A DNA stretch of 64,000 bases from an uncultured Prevotellaceae bacterium (GCA_905207705.1 CAJLMA010000004.1:62001-126000); one strand, 5' to 3'. Positions 43,250-53,495 are shown, counted from the stretch's first letter. A program made the numbers and translations. Notes: generated by a model from the sequence alone, not told the origin.

Positions 43250-44401
43250 TTATATATTGCTGAAAGCGTCGATAGTGCGTATGATTTGAGCTATGGTGCG
43301 TTTAGTGTTTTCGAGAGTGGTTGCGGTGCTCATGGCTTCTTGGGTGGATATTGGGCCTTGTTGAATGGCGAATGCGGCCGCAAGACCGGCTTTGTTAAGT
43401 GCCGCCACATCGTCAACTGCTCCGGCGATGGCTATTACAGGGACATTGGCTGCCGAGGCGTGAGCCAGCACACCGCTGATTGTTTTGCCCATCATTGTCT
43501 GGGAATCGATGTGTCCCTCACCTGTAATTACGAGACTGGCATCGGATAGGATTTTGTCGAAGCCGGCAATGTCGAGTATTATTTCATTTCCTTTTTTCAG
43601 GTTGGCATGCAGGTATGCCGCCATTCCTCCGCCGGTACCTCCGGCTGCTCCGCTTCCGGCAAGTTCGTTCATGTTGCAGCTTGTGGCTTTCAAAGTGATG
43701 GCATTGAAATTGCGCAGTCCATTGTCAAGATATTCTACCATTTTGCTGTCGGCTCCTTTCTGTGGAGCAAATATGGCGGCTGCGCCCTCGCTGCCATATA
43801 GAGGGTTTTCAACGTCGCAAGCAATTGTGAACGAGCATTGGCCGAGATACGGGTTTACGGCCGAGGTGCATACTGAGGCTATGAGAGGCAAATTTTTTCC
43901 TGTCGGGCTTAGGATATTCCCTTCAATGTCCTTAAACTTGAATCCGAGGGCAGAAAGTATCCCCGTGCCGCCGTCGTTTGTCGCGCTTCCGCCGAGTCCG
44001 ATTATGAATTTGCGGCATCCGCGATTGATGGCATCGACAATTAATTCCCCCGTGCCGTAGGTAGTTGTCGAGAGAGGATTGCGTTCGTTGTCGGATATGA
44101 GTGTAAGGCCGCTTGCGGCTGCAAGTTCGATTACTGCGGTTTTTGTTTCGTTTATTATGGCGTAGCTCGATTTTATTTTTCTCATGATAGGGTCATGAGT
44201 GTCGCAGGTGACACGAGTCACCTCAGTGTGCCGGCAGATTGCATCTACGGTTCCCTCTCCACCATCGGCCATGGGGATTTTTACGACATTGCAGTCGGGT
44301 AATATGTCGAGAATGGCTGATGTCGCGGCATCGACCAACTCGGTCGCCGATGCTGAACCTTTGAACGAATCGAATGCCAGGATTATTTTCGTTAGTTTCA
44401 T
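43250..44401 (-). CDS. glxK: glycerate kinase
   Basis: 383 residues of the GlxK/GarK class. The N-terminus AFDSFKGSASATELVDAATSAI and the glycine-rich GLGGSATNDGGTGILSALGFKF are diagnostic; GEGHIDSQTMMGKTISGVLAHA is near the C-terminus. It phosphorylates D-glycerate, giving 2-phosphoglycerate, and so feeds glycerate into lower glycolysis. It stands alone with no other glycerate gene nearby. Confidence 0.94.
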   Translation of the reverse strand: MKLTKIILAFDSFKGSASATELVDAATSAILDILPDCNVVKIPMADGGEGTVDAICRHTEVTRVTCDTHDPIMRKIKSSYAIINETKTAVIELAAASGLTLISDNERNPLSTTTYGTGELIVDAINRGCRKFIIGLGGSATNDGGTGILSALGFKFKDIEGNILSPTGKNLPLIASVCTSAVNPYLGQCSFTIACDVENPLYGSEGAAAIFAPQKGADSKMVEYLDNGLRNFNAITLKATSCNMNELAGSGAAGGTGGGMAAYLHANLKKGNEIILDIAGFDKILSDASLVITGEGHIDSQTMMGKTISGVLAHASAANVPVIAIAGAVDDVAALNKAGLAAAFAIQQGPISTQEAMSTATTLENTKRTIAQIIRTIDAFSNI

Positions 44402-44497
44402 GTTGTAATGGTTGCTTATGGCTGGCGGTTTTATTGCTGGTGTGTAAAATTATAAAAAACATTTGTAACCCATAAGCATTTTTCCATGAATGAAAGG

Positions 44498-44534
44498 CCG
44501 GAGGCTGCCTCGATTTATTCGGGACAGCCTCCGG
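44498..44534 (-). terminator. terminator of valS
   Basis: Perfect 10-bp arms CCGGAGGCTG (44498-44507) and CAGCCTCCGG (44525-44534), 21 bp after the stop. The following T tract is broken. Confidence 0.75.
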
Positions 44535-44554
44535 TTAAGTTTGTGCTTTTTAAT

Positions 44555-47188
44555 TTATTGTTTTAAAGCAGATATGCTTTCTTCGAGAGTCTTAATCTTG
44601 GACAAGGCATCCGATAATTTCTTGCGTTCGCCAGCAACGACAGCTTCGGGAGCGTTGTTGACAAAGTTTACGTTGCCAAGTTTCTTCTCTATTGAAGCCT
44701 TGAAACCTTGCATGTACTTCAAGTCGGCTTCAAGCTTTTTCAATTCCTCGTCTATGTTGATATTGTTGCCGAGAGGCACTGAGTATTCGGTAGTCCCGAC
44801 AAGGAAGGAAGCCGCAGTGGCATCCTTGCTGCCAACTTCAACGATTTGGCCGATATTGGCAAGCTTGCAGATTATGCAGGCAAACGGGTTTTTGAATTTG
44901 CCGATAACTTGCAAGTCGAGCTGCGACTTGTTGGGAATTGATTTTTGCAAGCGGATTGTGCGGATTCCGGCTATGATTCCCTTAGCCTCGTCCATTGCGT
45001 TGAGGCATGCCGTGTCGATATTGCCCGGCTCTGGAATGAGGGCATACATGATACTCTCGCCATCTTTGCGCTGGCTTATGTGTTGCCATAATTCCTCGGT
45101 TATGAATGGCATGAACGGATGCAACAGGCGCAGCAGCGTATCGAAGAAGTTGAGGGTGGCATCGTAGGTGGTGCGGTCTATCGGCTGTCCATAGGCCGGC
45201 TTAATCATTTCGAGGTACCAAGCCGAGAATTCGTCCCAGAACAGGCGGTAAACGGCTTTTAATGCTTCAGACAGGCGGAATTTTCCGAACAAGTCTTTTA
45301 CTTCGGCATTGGTGCTGTCGAGCACGTTTGCAAACCAGTCGGTTGCGATTCGTGCATATTCAGGCTGCTCGATATCGGCTACTTCCCATCCCTTTACAAG
45401 GCGGAATGCGTTCCATATCTTGTTGTTGAAGTTGCGGCCCTGCTCACACAAAGCGTCATCATAGAGGATGTCGTTTCCGGCAGGAGCCGAGAACATGAGA
45501 CCCATTCTCACGCCGTCGGCACCATACTTGTCGATGAGGTCCAGTGGGTCGGGCGAGTTGCCGAGCGACTTCGACATCTTTCGGCCGATTTTGTCGCGGA
45601 CGATGCCTGTGAAATAGACATTCTTGAAAGGCATTTCACCCATGTATTCATATCCGGCCATGATCATGCGGGCAACCCAGAAGAATATAATGTCGGGAGC
45701 TGTCACAAGGTCGGTGGTCGGGTAGTAATATTTTATTTCCTCGTTTCCTGGGTTATTTATACCGTCAAATAGTGAAATAGGCCACAGCCAAGATGAGAAC
45801 CAAGTGTCGAGACAGTCGGGGTCTTGACGCAGGTCGGCCACGGTCAATGATTGGTTGCCGGTCTTCTCTTTTGCGAGTTCAAGGGCCTTTTCGGCAGACT
45901 CTGCAACGACATATCCGCCTTCGGGCAAGTAGTAGGCCGGAATTTGGTGTCCCCACCATAATTGACGGCTTATGCACCAGTCCTTGATGTTCTCCATCCA
46001 GTACTTGTAGGTGTTTTTGTATTTTGGCGGATAGAATTTCAACTCGTCATTCATTACCGGAGGTAAAGCCATGTCGGCAAAGTGCTTCATCTTCAAGAAC
46101 CATTGCATTGACAGTTTTGGTTCGATGGCCACATTGGTGCGTTCGGAGAATCCCACTTTGTTGGTATAAGGCTCTACTTTTTCAATAAGGCCGGCAGCTT
46201 CAAGGTCTTTTTCGATTTTTTCACGCACATCGAAGCGGTCCATGCCTACATAAAGGCCGGCAGCCTCGCTAATGGTGCCGTTGTCGTTGAAGATGTCGAT
46301 GCTTGGCAAGTTGTGCTTTTCTCCAAGCATGTAGTCGTTTACGTCGTGGGCAGGGGTCACTTTCAAGCAACCTGTACCAAACTCAATGTCGACATAATCG
46401 TCCTCGATTACCGGAATTTCGCGGTTTACGAGCGGCACGATTACTTTTTTGCCTTTAAGCCAAGCGTTCTTCGGGTCGTTAGGGTTTATGCACATGGCAG
46501 TGTCGCCCATTATGGTTTCGGGACGAGTGGTTGCTACTATGGCATAAGCCGGGGTTGAACCGTCATGACCTACGACATAATATCTCAAGTAATACAGTTT
46601 GCTGTGTTCTTCCTTGTATATTACCTCTTCGTCGCTGAGGGCGGTCAATGCTTTGGGGTCCCAATTGACCATTCTCACGCCACGGTAAATAAGCCCTTTG
46701 TTGTACAGGTCGACAAAAACCTTGATTACGCTTTTGCTGCGCTTTTCATCCATGGTGAAAGCGGTGCGGTCCCAGTCGCAAGAAGCTCCGAGTTTGCGCA
46801 ATTGCTTCAAGATGATTCCGCCATGCTCGTTGGTCCAGTCCCATGCGTGTTTCAAGAATTCATCCCTTGTCAAGTCGGTCTTTTTGATTCCTTGTGCTGC
46901 AAGCTTGTTCACCACCTTTGCTTCGGTGGCGATTGAAGCGTGGTCGGTACCCGGTACCCAGCAAGCATTCTTGCCTTCCATGCGAGCACGGCGCACGAGT
47001 ATGTCTTGTATTGTGTTGTTGAGCATGTGTCCCATGTGCAGCACGCCGGTTACGTTTGGCGGCGGAATTACCACGGTGTAGGGCGTGCGCTTGTCGGGTA
47101 CTGATTTGAACAAATTATGCTCGGTCCAATATTTATACCATTTGTCTTCGACCTCCGATGGGTCGTATTTAGTTGCTAAATCTTTCAT
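44555..47188 (-). CDS. valS: valyl-tRNA synthetase
   Basis: About 877 residues from the ATG at 47188 ([21 protein letters not shown], the usual N-terminus); an extra 17 residues to 47239 are rejected. Class I motifs are [18 protein letters not shown] (HIGH type) and [18 protein letters not shown] (KMSKS), and the editing CP1 domain lies between them, including [12 protein letters not shown]. The C-terminal coiled-coil arm ([19 protein letters not shown] and following) grips the tRNA. Complete and apparently functional. Confidence 0.97.
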   Translation of the reverse strand: MKDLATKYDPSEVEDKWYKYWTEHNLFKSVPDKRTPYTVVIPPPNVTGVLHMGHMLNNTIQDILVRRARMEGKNACWVPGTDHASIATEAKVVNKLAAQGIKKTDLTRDEFLKHAWDWTNEHGGIILKQLRKLGASCDWDRTAFTMDEKRSKSVIKVFVDLYNKGLIYRGVRMVNWDPKALTALSDEEVIYKEEHSKLYYLRYYVVGHDGSTPAYAIVATTRPETIMGDTAMCINPNDPKNAWLKGKKVIVPLVNREIPVIEDDYVDIEFGTGCLKVTPAHDVNDYMLGEKHNLPSIDIFNDNGTISEAAGLYVGMDRFDVREKIEKDLEAAGLIEKVEPYTNKVGFSERTNVAIEPKLSMQWFLKMKHFADMALPPVMNDELKFYPPKYKNTYKYWMENIKDWCISRQLWWGHQIPAYYLPEGGYVVAESAEKALELAKEKTGNQSLTVADLRQDPDCLDTWFSSWLWPISLFDGINNPGNEEIKYYYPTTDLVTAPDIIFFWVARMIMAGYEYMGEMPFKNVYFTGIVRDKIGRKMSKSLGNSPDPLDLIDKYGADGVRMGLMFSAPAGNDILYDDALCEQGRNFNNKIWNAFRLVKGWEVADIEQPEYARIATDWFANVLDSTNAEVKDLFGKFRLSEALKAVYRLFWDEFSAWYLEMIKPAYGQPIDRTTYDATLNFFDTLLRLLHPFMPFITEELWQHISQRKDGESIMYALIPEPGNIDTACLNAMDEAKGIIAGIRTIRLQKSIPNKSQLDLQVIGKFKNPFACIICKLANIGQIVEVGSKDATAASFLVGTTEYSVPLGNNINIDEELKKLEADLKYMQGFKASIEKKLGNVNFVNNAPEAVVAGERKKLSDALSKIKTLEESISALKQ

Positions 47189-47227
47189 AAACTTCTGCTT
47201 AGCGATATTATTACCAATTTCAAGACG

Positions 47228-47235
47228 CAAAATTA
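47228..47235 (-). promoter_or_regulatory. -7 box of valS
   Basis: Minus strand TAATTTTG, full match, 39 bp before the chosen start. A TTTG lies 23 bp upstream, longer than usual spacing. Confidence 0.5.
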
Positions 47236-47338
47236 GCAATTAATTCTAAATTAGTGTGCAAATAAAGGTCTGAATCTTCAATGACATAGCAAGTTGTTAA
47301 TATAGAATTGTTAATCTTATCATTCAAATAAAAATAAG

Positions 47339-47346
47339 TACCTTTG
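47339..47346 (+). promoter_or_regulatory. -7 box before the KilA-N gene
   Basis: TACCTTTG, full match to TAnnTTTG, 108 bp before the ATG; no matching TTTG at 18-20 bp. Confidence 0.35.
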
Positions 47347-47454
47347 CATTTGATAGAATTTACTATGGAATGCAGGAATTAGATACCGCAAGAATGATAA
47401 ATATGTGATTGGTAAACTTGATTTTGTCATCATTCGATTTAAAATTATATATTT

Positions 47455-48259
47455 ATGAAAAAACAAATCATTCATATAGATAACGCTGAAATAAGCCTTA
47501 TAACTCAAGGACAAGAAGACTATATTTCATTAACAGATATGGCTCACAGCCAGATGCAGGAACATATCATATTTCGTTGGTTGAGCCTGAAAAGCACCAT
47601 TGAGTATATTGGAGAATGGGAAGCCTTATATAATTCCAACTTTAATTATACCGAATTCGGTACAATTAGAGATGCAGCAGGCAGCAATAATTTTGTATTA
47701 TCTGTGAACATGGATTGAGCACACAAATGCAATTGGTATAGTAGCAAAAGCCGGAAGATATGGCGGAACTTATGCACATAAAGACATAGCTTATCATTTT
47801 GGCATGTGGATAAGTCCCCGTTTTCAATTGTTGCTGGTAAAAGAGTATCAACGCTTGCAAGAAGAAAAGCATAAGATATTAGGTTGGACGGCAAAAAGAG
47901 AATTGTCTAAAATCAATTACCACATTCATACCGACGCCATCAAACAACATCTCATTCCACCTCAATTGACTCCTCAACAAATATCTTATGTCTATGCTAA
48001 TGAAGCTGATGTTCTTAATGTTGCACTATTTGGACAAACCGCTAAACAATGGCGAGATGCTAATCCCGATTTAAAAGGGAACATAAGAGATTATGCAACC
48101 ATAAATGAACTGATTTGCTTGTCGAATATGGAAAACTTAAATGCCGTATTTATCAATGAAGGCATTTCTCAATCAGATAGATTGGTTAAACTTAATCAAA
48201 TTGCTATCCAACAAATGAAGGTGTTGGAGGAAGTAAATAATAGAAAATTGTTGAAATAG
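47455..48259 (+). pseudogene. KilA-N domain DNA-binding protein, frameshifted
   Basis: The first 87 codons (MKKQIIHIDNAEISLITQGQ through NNFVLSVNMD) end at TGA 47716-47718. The family continues without loss in the next frame from WIEHTNAIGIVAKAGRYGGT, then AYHFGMWISPRFQLLLVKEY, to EEVNNRKLLK at 48259. One base change near 47705-47715 rejoins both parts into a full-length protein of about 268 residues. KilA-N proteins bind DNA and are common in phages and mobile islands. The DNA is AT-rich compared with valS. A sequencing error or a recoding event cannot be ruled out. Confidence 0.8.
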
Positions 48260-48263
48260 CCTT

Positions 48264-49016
48264 ATGAGTCCTTGGAGCCGTGAAGAAACAATAGTTGCAT
48301 TCTATGTGTATTGTAAAATACCTTTTAAAGATAGCAACAAATCACATCCTGTAATAAGGAAGTATGCCCAAATACTTGGTAGAACTCCAAGTGCCTTGAA
48401 TATGAAAGTAGGAAATATCGGAAGACTTGATCCAGATTTGCATAAGAAGGGTATTGTCGGATTAGTGCACGGTGCAAAAATGGAAGAAGAAATATGGAGA
48501 GAATTTTATGAGGATCCAGAACTCCTTGCCTATGAGAGCAGGAAAATAATTGCAAAATTACATGGGAAATCTGTAGAAGAAGACATTGACATCAATGATT
48601 TGCCACAAGGAAAGGAACGTGAAATAGTTGTAAAACAACGAATAAATCAATCATTTTTCCGTATGGCTGTTTTAAGTTCATACAATAATAGATGCTGCAT
48701 TTCGGGCATTGGCAATATGGAATTATTAGAAGCTTGTCATATTGTAGATTGGTCAGAAAATACAGCCAATAGGACTAATCCTCAAAATGGTTTATGTATG
48801 AATTCTTTTTTTCATAAAGCCTATGATGAATTGTTCATGGCAATTTCTCCTGACTTAACAATTATTATTTCAGATGAATTGTTACAAAATACTACTGATG
48901 ATAAATTCAAAAAATATCTATCGAGCATAAACGGCGAGAAAATTATAATGCCCAATAAATTTTTCCCAAAAAAAGAATTCCTGCAAGTACATTATGAAAA
49001 ATACAAGAATCGATAA
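48264..49016 (+). CDS. HNH endonuclease of restriction type
   Basis: 250 residues, intact. An N-terminal helical DNA-recognition-like part (SRYTIVAFYV-type start, RKYAQILGRTPSALNMKVGN) is followed by the HNH nuclease at the C-terminus: CCISG as the first metal/zinc half, LLEACHIVDWSENTANRTNP with the catalytic His, and NGLCMNSFFHKAYDELF as the last His helix. This architecture is shared with stand-alone McrA-like or putative restriction nucleases. It starts 4 bp after the KilA-N frame and is followed at once by a broken HpaII-type gene, so it belongs to the same island. AT-rich. Target sequence unknown, and no methylase gene is present in the window. Confidence 0.85.
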   Translation: MSPWSREETIVAFYVYCKIPFKDSNKSHPVIRKYAQILGRTPSALNMKVGNIGRLDPDLHKKGIVGLVHGAKMEEEIWREFYEDPELLAYESRKIIAKLHGKSVEEDIDINDLPQGKEREIVVKQRINQSFFRMAVLSSYNNRCCISGIGNMELLEACHIVDWSENTANRTNPQNGLCMNSFFHKAYDELFMAISPDLTIIISDELLQNTTDDKFKKYLSSINGEKIIMPNKFFPKKEFLQVHYEKYKNR

Positions 49017-49022
49017 AGATTA

Positions 49023-49806
49023 TGAGAAAGAGTTATGCAATTACATATTTAGGGCGTTTACTTTCAATGAAAGGAACCTTGAATAAGATTCAGGATTTGT
49101 CTTATCCCATTATAATGATTTTCTGTCAGGGAAAGAGGGGAATTTCAACTATAAACTTCAAGATAAGGATGTTGTAATTCAATCTCCGAAAGGAAAAGAA
49201 TTGTTGCGAATTCCTGCATTAGTGTTTTGTCTGAAGCAGAAAAGTTATTAAAATCCATAATGAGCATAAATGTTTTTTTGTCATGCCTCAGATTGAGAGT
49301 TTTCTGGAGCACATTTATTGCCACTCTTTGAAGGCTAAATCATCAGATATAACTGATATCAGAATCATTTTACATGACCGCCGAACCAAAATGAATTCAG
49401 AAATGGGATTCAGTATAAAATCTCAACTTGGCGGTGACTCTACTTTATTAAATGCAAGCAGGGCAACAAATTTTAATTTCAAAATTGAAGGCACAATTCT
49501 TTCGGATGAAGATATTTCTAACATCAATTCTATAAGTCTTTTACGAGATAAAGTGATTAAAAGAGTTGATGCAATAAGAAAGGTGGCATATTGATGTTTG
49601 ATAAAGTGGACAATTCTGCATTTCGCAACAATCTTGTTATGCTTGATAGGGATTTACCTGCAATAATTGCTTAGTTGCTTTTGAAGATTATCTCTTTCCA
49701 ATGCATATCTGGAACGTTCAAATACTTCTCGCTAAATATGCTTATAATGAAAGAAGAGGACGAAACTCTTTCATTTAAACTCAATTTTCAAGTGAGACTA
49801 AAGTAA
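49023..49806 (+). pseudogene. HpaII-family restriction endonuclease remnant
   Basis: Pieces of the HpaII family appear in the right order but in different frames: GRLLSMKGTLNKIQDLSYPI (from 49023), then KLQDKDVVIQSPKGKELLRI, SEAEKLLKSI, then the long piece 49283-49594 with CHSLKAKSSDITDIRIILHD, GFSIKSQLGGDSTLLNA and TNFNFKIEG, then FDKVDNSAFRNNLVMLDRDL with a TAG after PAIIA, and finally SFKLNFQVRLK, the usual C-terminal strand, ending TAA at 49804. At least four frameshifts or stops and a missing stretch of roughly 100 residues before the end show it is dead. HpaII cuts CCGG; no cognate methylase is seen here. Confidence 0.75.
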
Positions 49807-49841
49807 TAAACATGAAATAAAGACAGGCTCTGCTTAAAAGT

Positions 49842-49872
49842 TTTGTAAATGTCGGGCAAAGGTGTAACTTTG
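49842..49872 (+). promoter_or_regulatory. promoter of the AspT-type transporter gene
   Basis: TTTG (49842-49845), 19 bp, TAACTTTG (49865-49872), all fixed bases matching. It places the RNA start near 49879, which rules out the in-frame ATG at 49849 and supports 49897. Confidence 0.85.
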
Positions 49873-49896
49873 CACCGTTTTTCGCGCAAGCTATAT

Positions 49897-51561
49897 ATGG
49901 ATTGGCTATACAATGCTTTTTTTGAGCACTCGGCACTTCAGGCGATGGTAGTATTGTCGGTGATTTGTGCCATAGGTCTTGCATTGGGCAAGATAAAAGT
50001 TTTGGGAATATCTCTCGGGGTCACGTTTGTGTTTTTCATTGGCATTCTTGCCGGACATCTTGGTTTTTCTATCGACAGCCAGATGTTATCATATGCTGAA
50101 AATTTCGGTCTTGTATTGTTTGTTTACGCGCTCGGATTGCAAGTCGGCCCGGGTTTCTTCAGCGCGTTCCGCAAGGATGGCATGACTCTTAATCTGTTGG
50201 CACTTGCCGTAGTGGCAGTCGGTACGTTGTTTGCCGTCGTTACGAGCTTTGTTACCGGCATTTCGATTTCGGACATGGTGGGAGTGCTGTGCGGGGCAAC
50301 GACAAATACTCCTGCGCTTGCTGCCGCCCAAGAGGCGTTGAAGCAGCTTGGCTTGCCAAATTCGGGCCCGGCTCTTGGATGTGCCGTGGCTTATCCTCTT
50401 GGCGTTGTCGGAGTGATAATTGCCTTGTTCTTGATGCGCAGGTTTTTTGTGAACGACAAAGATCTCGTTCATGAGAGCAAGGAAGACCATAACGCGACCT
50501 ATATCGCGGCGTTCCAAGTGCACAATCCGGCTGTTTTTGGTAAAAGCGTCAAGGAGATTGCCAAGTTCATCCATCATCCGTTCGTAATATCTCGATTGTG
50601 GCGCGACGGCAAAGTGACCATACCAGAGTCGGGAACGATATTGAGGGAAGGTGACAGGCTGCTTGTGATTTCGTCGGAGGAGGACAACAAGGCCTTGACG
50701 GTGTTATTCGGTGAGCAGGAAAGTACCGACTGGAACAAGGAGGATATTGACTGGAACGCAATCGACAGCCAGTTGATTTCACAAAGAATCTTGATAACAC
50801 GTCCAGGACTTAACGGGAAAAAACTTGGTTCATTGAAATTGCGCACAACATACGGCGTGAACATAAGTCGCATATACCGGTCGGGAGTGCAATTGCTTGC
50901 ATCGCCCAACTTAAGGTTGCAACTTGGCGACCGTGTCACCGTCGTGGGCGAGGCAGCTTCGATAAAGAATGTTGAAAAGGTGCTTGGCAACGCGGTGAAG
51001 AGCCTGAAGGAGCCAAATTTGATTTCGGTGTTCATCGGCATGACAATAGGGCTTGTGCTTGGGTCATTGCCGATAGTGATTCCGGGGATGGATTCGCATG
51101 TGCGTCTCGGACTTGCCGGCGGTCCTATAATCGTGGGAATATTGATAGGCACTTTTGGGCCGCGAATGCACATGATAACCTATACAACGCAGAGTGCAAA
51201 CTTGATGCTTCGTGCCCTTGGGCTTGCGTTGTATCTTGCATGCCTCGGTCTTGACTCGGGTTCTCATTTCTTTGAGGTGATAGTGCGACCCGAAGGCGCA
51301 GCGTGGGTACTGATTGGATTCTTGCTGACTGTCATCCCGGTAGCGATAATAGGCCTTGTGGCATTTAAAATCATGAAAATCGACTATGGGACTGTGTCGG
51401 GAATGCTGTGTGGCGCAATGGCCAATCCTATGGCGTTGAATTACTCCAACGACACGATTCCGGGCGACCATCCGTCGGTTGCCTATGCCACTGTTTATCC
51501 GTTGAGCATGTTTGCGAGGGTGATAATCGCGCAAGTGGTGCTTATCGTGATGCTTTCATGA
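49897..51561 (+). CDS. AspT/YidE-type transporter with two RCK_C domains
   Basis: 554 residues from the ATG at 49897, chosen because a strong promoter lies downstream of the alternative ATG. Two membrane halves of the AspT/YidE/YbjL duplication type (about residues 5-180 and 375-554) flank two cytoplasmic RCK/TrkA_C domains (NPAVFGKSVKEIAKFIHHPF and the following block, then RPGLNGKKLGSLKLR). Each half repeats GALCGA/GMLCGAMANPMAL-type helices (VGVLCGATTNTPALAAAQ and SGMLCGAMANPMALNYS). Family members exchange aspartate/alanine or other dicarboxylates. The substrate is not known here. Confidence 0.9.
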   Translation: MDWLYNAFFEHSALQAMVVLSVICAIGLALGKIKVLGISLGVTFVFFIGILAGHLGFSIDSQMLSYAENFGLVLFVYALGLQVGPGFFSAFRKDGMTLNLLALAVVAVGTLFAVVTSFVTGISISDMVGVLCGATTNTPALAAAQEALKQLGLPNSGPALGCAVAYPLGVVGVIIALFLMRRFFVNDKDLVHESKEDHNATYIAAFQVHNPAVFGKSVKEIAKFIHHPFVISRLWRDGKVTIPESGTILREGDRLLVISSEEDNKALTVLFGEQESTDWNKEDIDWNAIDSQLISQRILITRPGLNGKKLGSLKLRTTYGVNISRIYRSGVQLLASPNLRLQLGDRVTVVGEAASIKNVEKVLGNAVKSLKEPNLISVFIGMTIGLVLGSLPIVIPGMDSHVRLGLAGGPIIVGILIGTFGPRMHMITYTTQSANLMLRALGLALYLACLGLDSGSHFFEVIVRPEGAAWVLIGFLLTVIPVAIIGLVAFKIMKIDYGTVSGMLCGAMANPMALNYSNDTIPGDHPSVAYATVYPLSMFARVIIAQVVLIVMLS

Positions 51562-51572
51562 ATCCATCCGCG

Positions 51573-52106
51573 TCATATTAATAGCTCGAAAGCGATACGG
51601 TCTCCATCGCTTTGGCGCACTATTCCGCAACGCCGGTAGCCGAGCGACGGCAGTATGTGCAGCATCTGCACATTGTCGTGGTTGGTGTCGACTCTGACCG
51701 ACTTGCATCCACAAACCTTTGCTTCATCGGCAGCAAGCCGGAACATCATTTTTGCCAATCCTTTCCCGCATGAGTCGGGCGATACGGCAAGCCGATGGAT
51801 GGCCGCGTAAGTGCTGCCTTGTGGGGTTAGCCATTCGCCTTCCTTTATGTGTTCATAGGCCGGGTCGCCGGAGTAAATCAGGGCGCAGTAGGCCATTATT
51901 TTGCCCGAAAATGAGTCAAAAATTACCCGTCCGACATTTTTGGCTAAGTCGGCAGCTATGGTATCGGGTGATGGGTATCCGTTCTGCCATTGCGTCCGTC
52001 CCTGTGCAGCCATGATGCCCTTTTGGGCTTTGATTATTTCCCATATTTGAGGGATATCGGCCTGCTCGGCTTCTCGGAAAGACAATGCTCCAGGTTGATT
52101 AATCAT
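51573..52106 (-). CDS. GNAT family N-acetyltransferase
   Basis: 177 residues. It begins LSFREAEQADIPQIWEIIKAQ (motif C), has the acetyl-CoA loop in RLAVSPDSCGKGLAKMMFRLAADEAK (motif A, RxxGxG/A type CGKGLA), and MLHILPSLGYRRCGIV (motif B). Substrate unknown. Its start overlaps the DUF2007 gene by 8 nt, so the two are translationally coupled. Confidence 0.9.
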   Translation of the reverse strand: MINQPGALSFREAEQADIPQIWEIIKAQKGIMAAQGRTQWQNGYPSPDTIAADLAKNVGRVIFDSFSGKIMAYCALIYSGDPAYEHIKEGEWLTPQGSTYAAIHRLAVSPDSCGKGLAKMMFRLAADEAKVCGCKSVRVDTNHDNVQMLHILPSLGYRRCGIVRQSDGDRIAFELLI

Positions 52107-52368
52107 TTTCAGTGTCCTTATTTTCAGCTTGATTGTCGATCGGGGCCGATTCCATTATTTTCTTGGCCATTTCGAGGTCAAAGTCAAATACCATCAGTCG
52201 CACGAGTCCTGCCTTGAGCGGAGCCATTGGAAGCAGCGACGACAGCAGTTCGTTTGTAAGGATGCACGGGATGCCGTTTGTTTCGAGAACTCCTTTTACT
52301 ATGCTCGCTTCGGCTTCATTAGCGTATTCGCCGAATACTACGAGTTTATCTTCATCTTTTGGTTCCAT
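52099..52368 (-). CDS. DUF2007 small protein
   Basis: 89 residues, the usual DUF2007 core: VVFGEYANEAEASIVKGVLETNGIPCILTNE and a second half VRLMVFDFDLEMAKKIMES. The ferredoxin-like fold resembles ACT/PII-like small-ligand modules, and family members are called putative signal-transducing proteins. No catalytic residues seen. Its stop lies inside the GNAT gene; an acidic, Glu/Asn-rich tail ends it. Confidence 0.85.
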   Translation of the reverse strand: MEPKDEDKLVVFGEYANEAEASIVKGVLETNGIPCILTNELLSSLLPMAPLKAGLVRLMVFDFDLEMAKKIMESAPIDNQAENKDTEND

Positions 52369-52414
52369 GTTGCAAAATTTTTAAATGATTATTGTTGATG
52401 GGGGAAATGTCGCG

Positions 52415-53440
52415 TTATCTTATGCCTCTGCGATTGAGCTCGGCTTGATATTTTCGTGCGTTGCGCATGTGCTGGGCATAGGTGGATGCAAAGTTGTGGT
52501 ATCCTGAAAAGTCCTCTTTGGCGCACATGTACAGGTAGTTGTGCTTGGGTGCGTCCAGCACGGCATCTATTCCGGCTTTTGATGCGAAACGTATTGGACC
52601 GGGAGGCAGACCGGCATATAGGTAGGTATTGTATGGCGATTCAGTCTCCAGCATGGCGTTGGTGATACGTCTTATTGAGAAATCGCCTATTGCAAACTTT
52701 ACAGTGGGGTCGGCTTGCAGCAACATGCCTCGTTCCAGCCTGTTGATGTAAAGGCGTGCAATGAGTCCCATTTCATCACGTTTGCTTGTTTCCTCCTCCA
52801 CGATTGAGGCAATGATTTGTATCTGGTCGCGTGATAGTCCAAGGGTTTTGGCTTTGGCATCGCGTTTGCCGTTCCAGAATTGCTCGTAATAATGGTGCAT
52901 GGTGTTCATTAGTTGTTTTGGAGAAGAGTCCCACCAGCATTCGTAGCTGTCGGGTAGGAGCATGTTGACTATGGTCAAAGGCGTTTTCCCGAATTTAGCG
53001 CATTCGGCACTGTCGTTGAGAATGGCCATTATGTCGTTTTCGGTCATAAGCAGTTTCTTTGCCACGCGATCGGCAAACTGTTGCTTCAGCCTTATGTTGT
53101 TGAAAGTGACTTTGACCGGCGTTTGCTGCTTGTTGCGTATTTTTCTTGCAGCCGACAGAGGTGAATCATCGGCTGTTATGGCGTATGCGCCTGTACGATT
53201 TTCTAAATCCACATCCGCCCATTGAAGGATGTTTGTAACTCTTTCGGCAAATGGCAAACCGCACTTTACAGCTATGGAGTCGGTCAATGCAGATTTAGTA
53301 GCAGCTGGATATATGTATATCGTTGTGCCGGTTCCTGCCTTGCTGTAAAAATAAGGATATGCCCATAAGCACGCAGCGATTATGGCGATGAGAATCAATA
53401 TCGCGGCAAAGAGGAGTTTCTTGTGGCGTAATGCGGTCAT
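52415..53440 (-). CDS. mltG: endolytic murein transglycosylase MltG
   Basis: 341 residues. An N-terminal membrane helix (LLFAAILILIAIIAACLWAYPYF) anchors the protein. The YceG domain has LLPDSYECWWDSS and the catalytic Glu in ASIVEEETSKRDEMGLIARLY, then RLERGMLLQADPTVKFAIG, SPYNTYLYAGLPPGPI and YLYMCAKEDFSGYHNFASTYAQH, all standard. It cuts nascent glycan strands at the inner membrane, ending peptidoglycan polymerisation. The N-terminal LysM subdomain is replaced by a shorter region, as in other Bacteroidetes. Confidence 0.95.
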   Translation of the reverse strand: MTALRHKKLLFAAILILIAIIAACLWAYPYFYSKAGTGTTIYIYPAATKSALTDSIAVKCGLPFAERVTNILQWADVDLENRTGAYAITADDSPLSAARKIRNKQQTPVKVTFNNIRLKQQFADRVAKKLLMTENDIMAILNDSAECAKFGKTPLTIVNMLLPDSYECWWDSSPKQLMNTMHHYYEQFWNGKRDAKAKTLGLSRDQIQIIASIVEEETSKRDEMGLIARLYINRLERGMLLQADPTVKFAIGDFSIRRITNAMLETESPYNTYLYAGLPPGPIRFASKAGIDAVLDAPKHNYLYMCAKEDFSGYHNFASTYAQHMRNARKYQAELNRRGIR

Positions 53441-53464
53441 TGTGTGGTCGCTTTATGTTTTTTA

Positions 53465-53472
53465 CAAAAATA
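53465..53472 (-). promoter_or_regulatory. -7 box of mltG
   Basis: Minus strand TATTTTTG, full match, 25 bp before the start codon; upstream box unclear. Confidence 0.45.
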
Positions 53473-53495
53473 AGCAAAATATTTTACTTTGGATG

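Noticed and set aside
47339..47346. TACCTTTG as a full promoter of the KilA-N gene
   Set aside because: Only the -7 box matches and the distance to the gene is long, so it is listed at low confidence rather than as a complete promoter.
49849..49896. In-frame ATG at 49849 as start of the AspT-type transporter
   Set aside because: A promoter with both boxes at 49842-49872 overlaps it, so the RNA would begin after this codon; the ATG at 49897 also starts at the usual first membrane segment.
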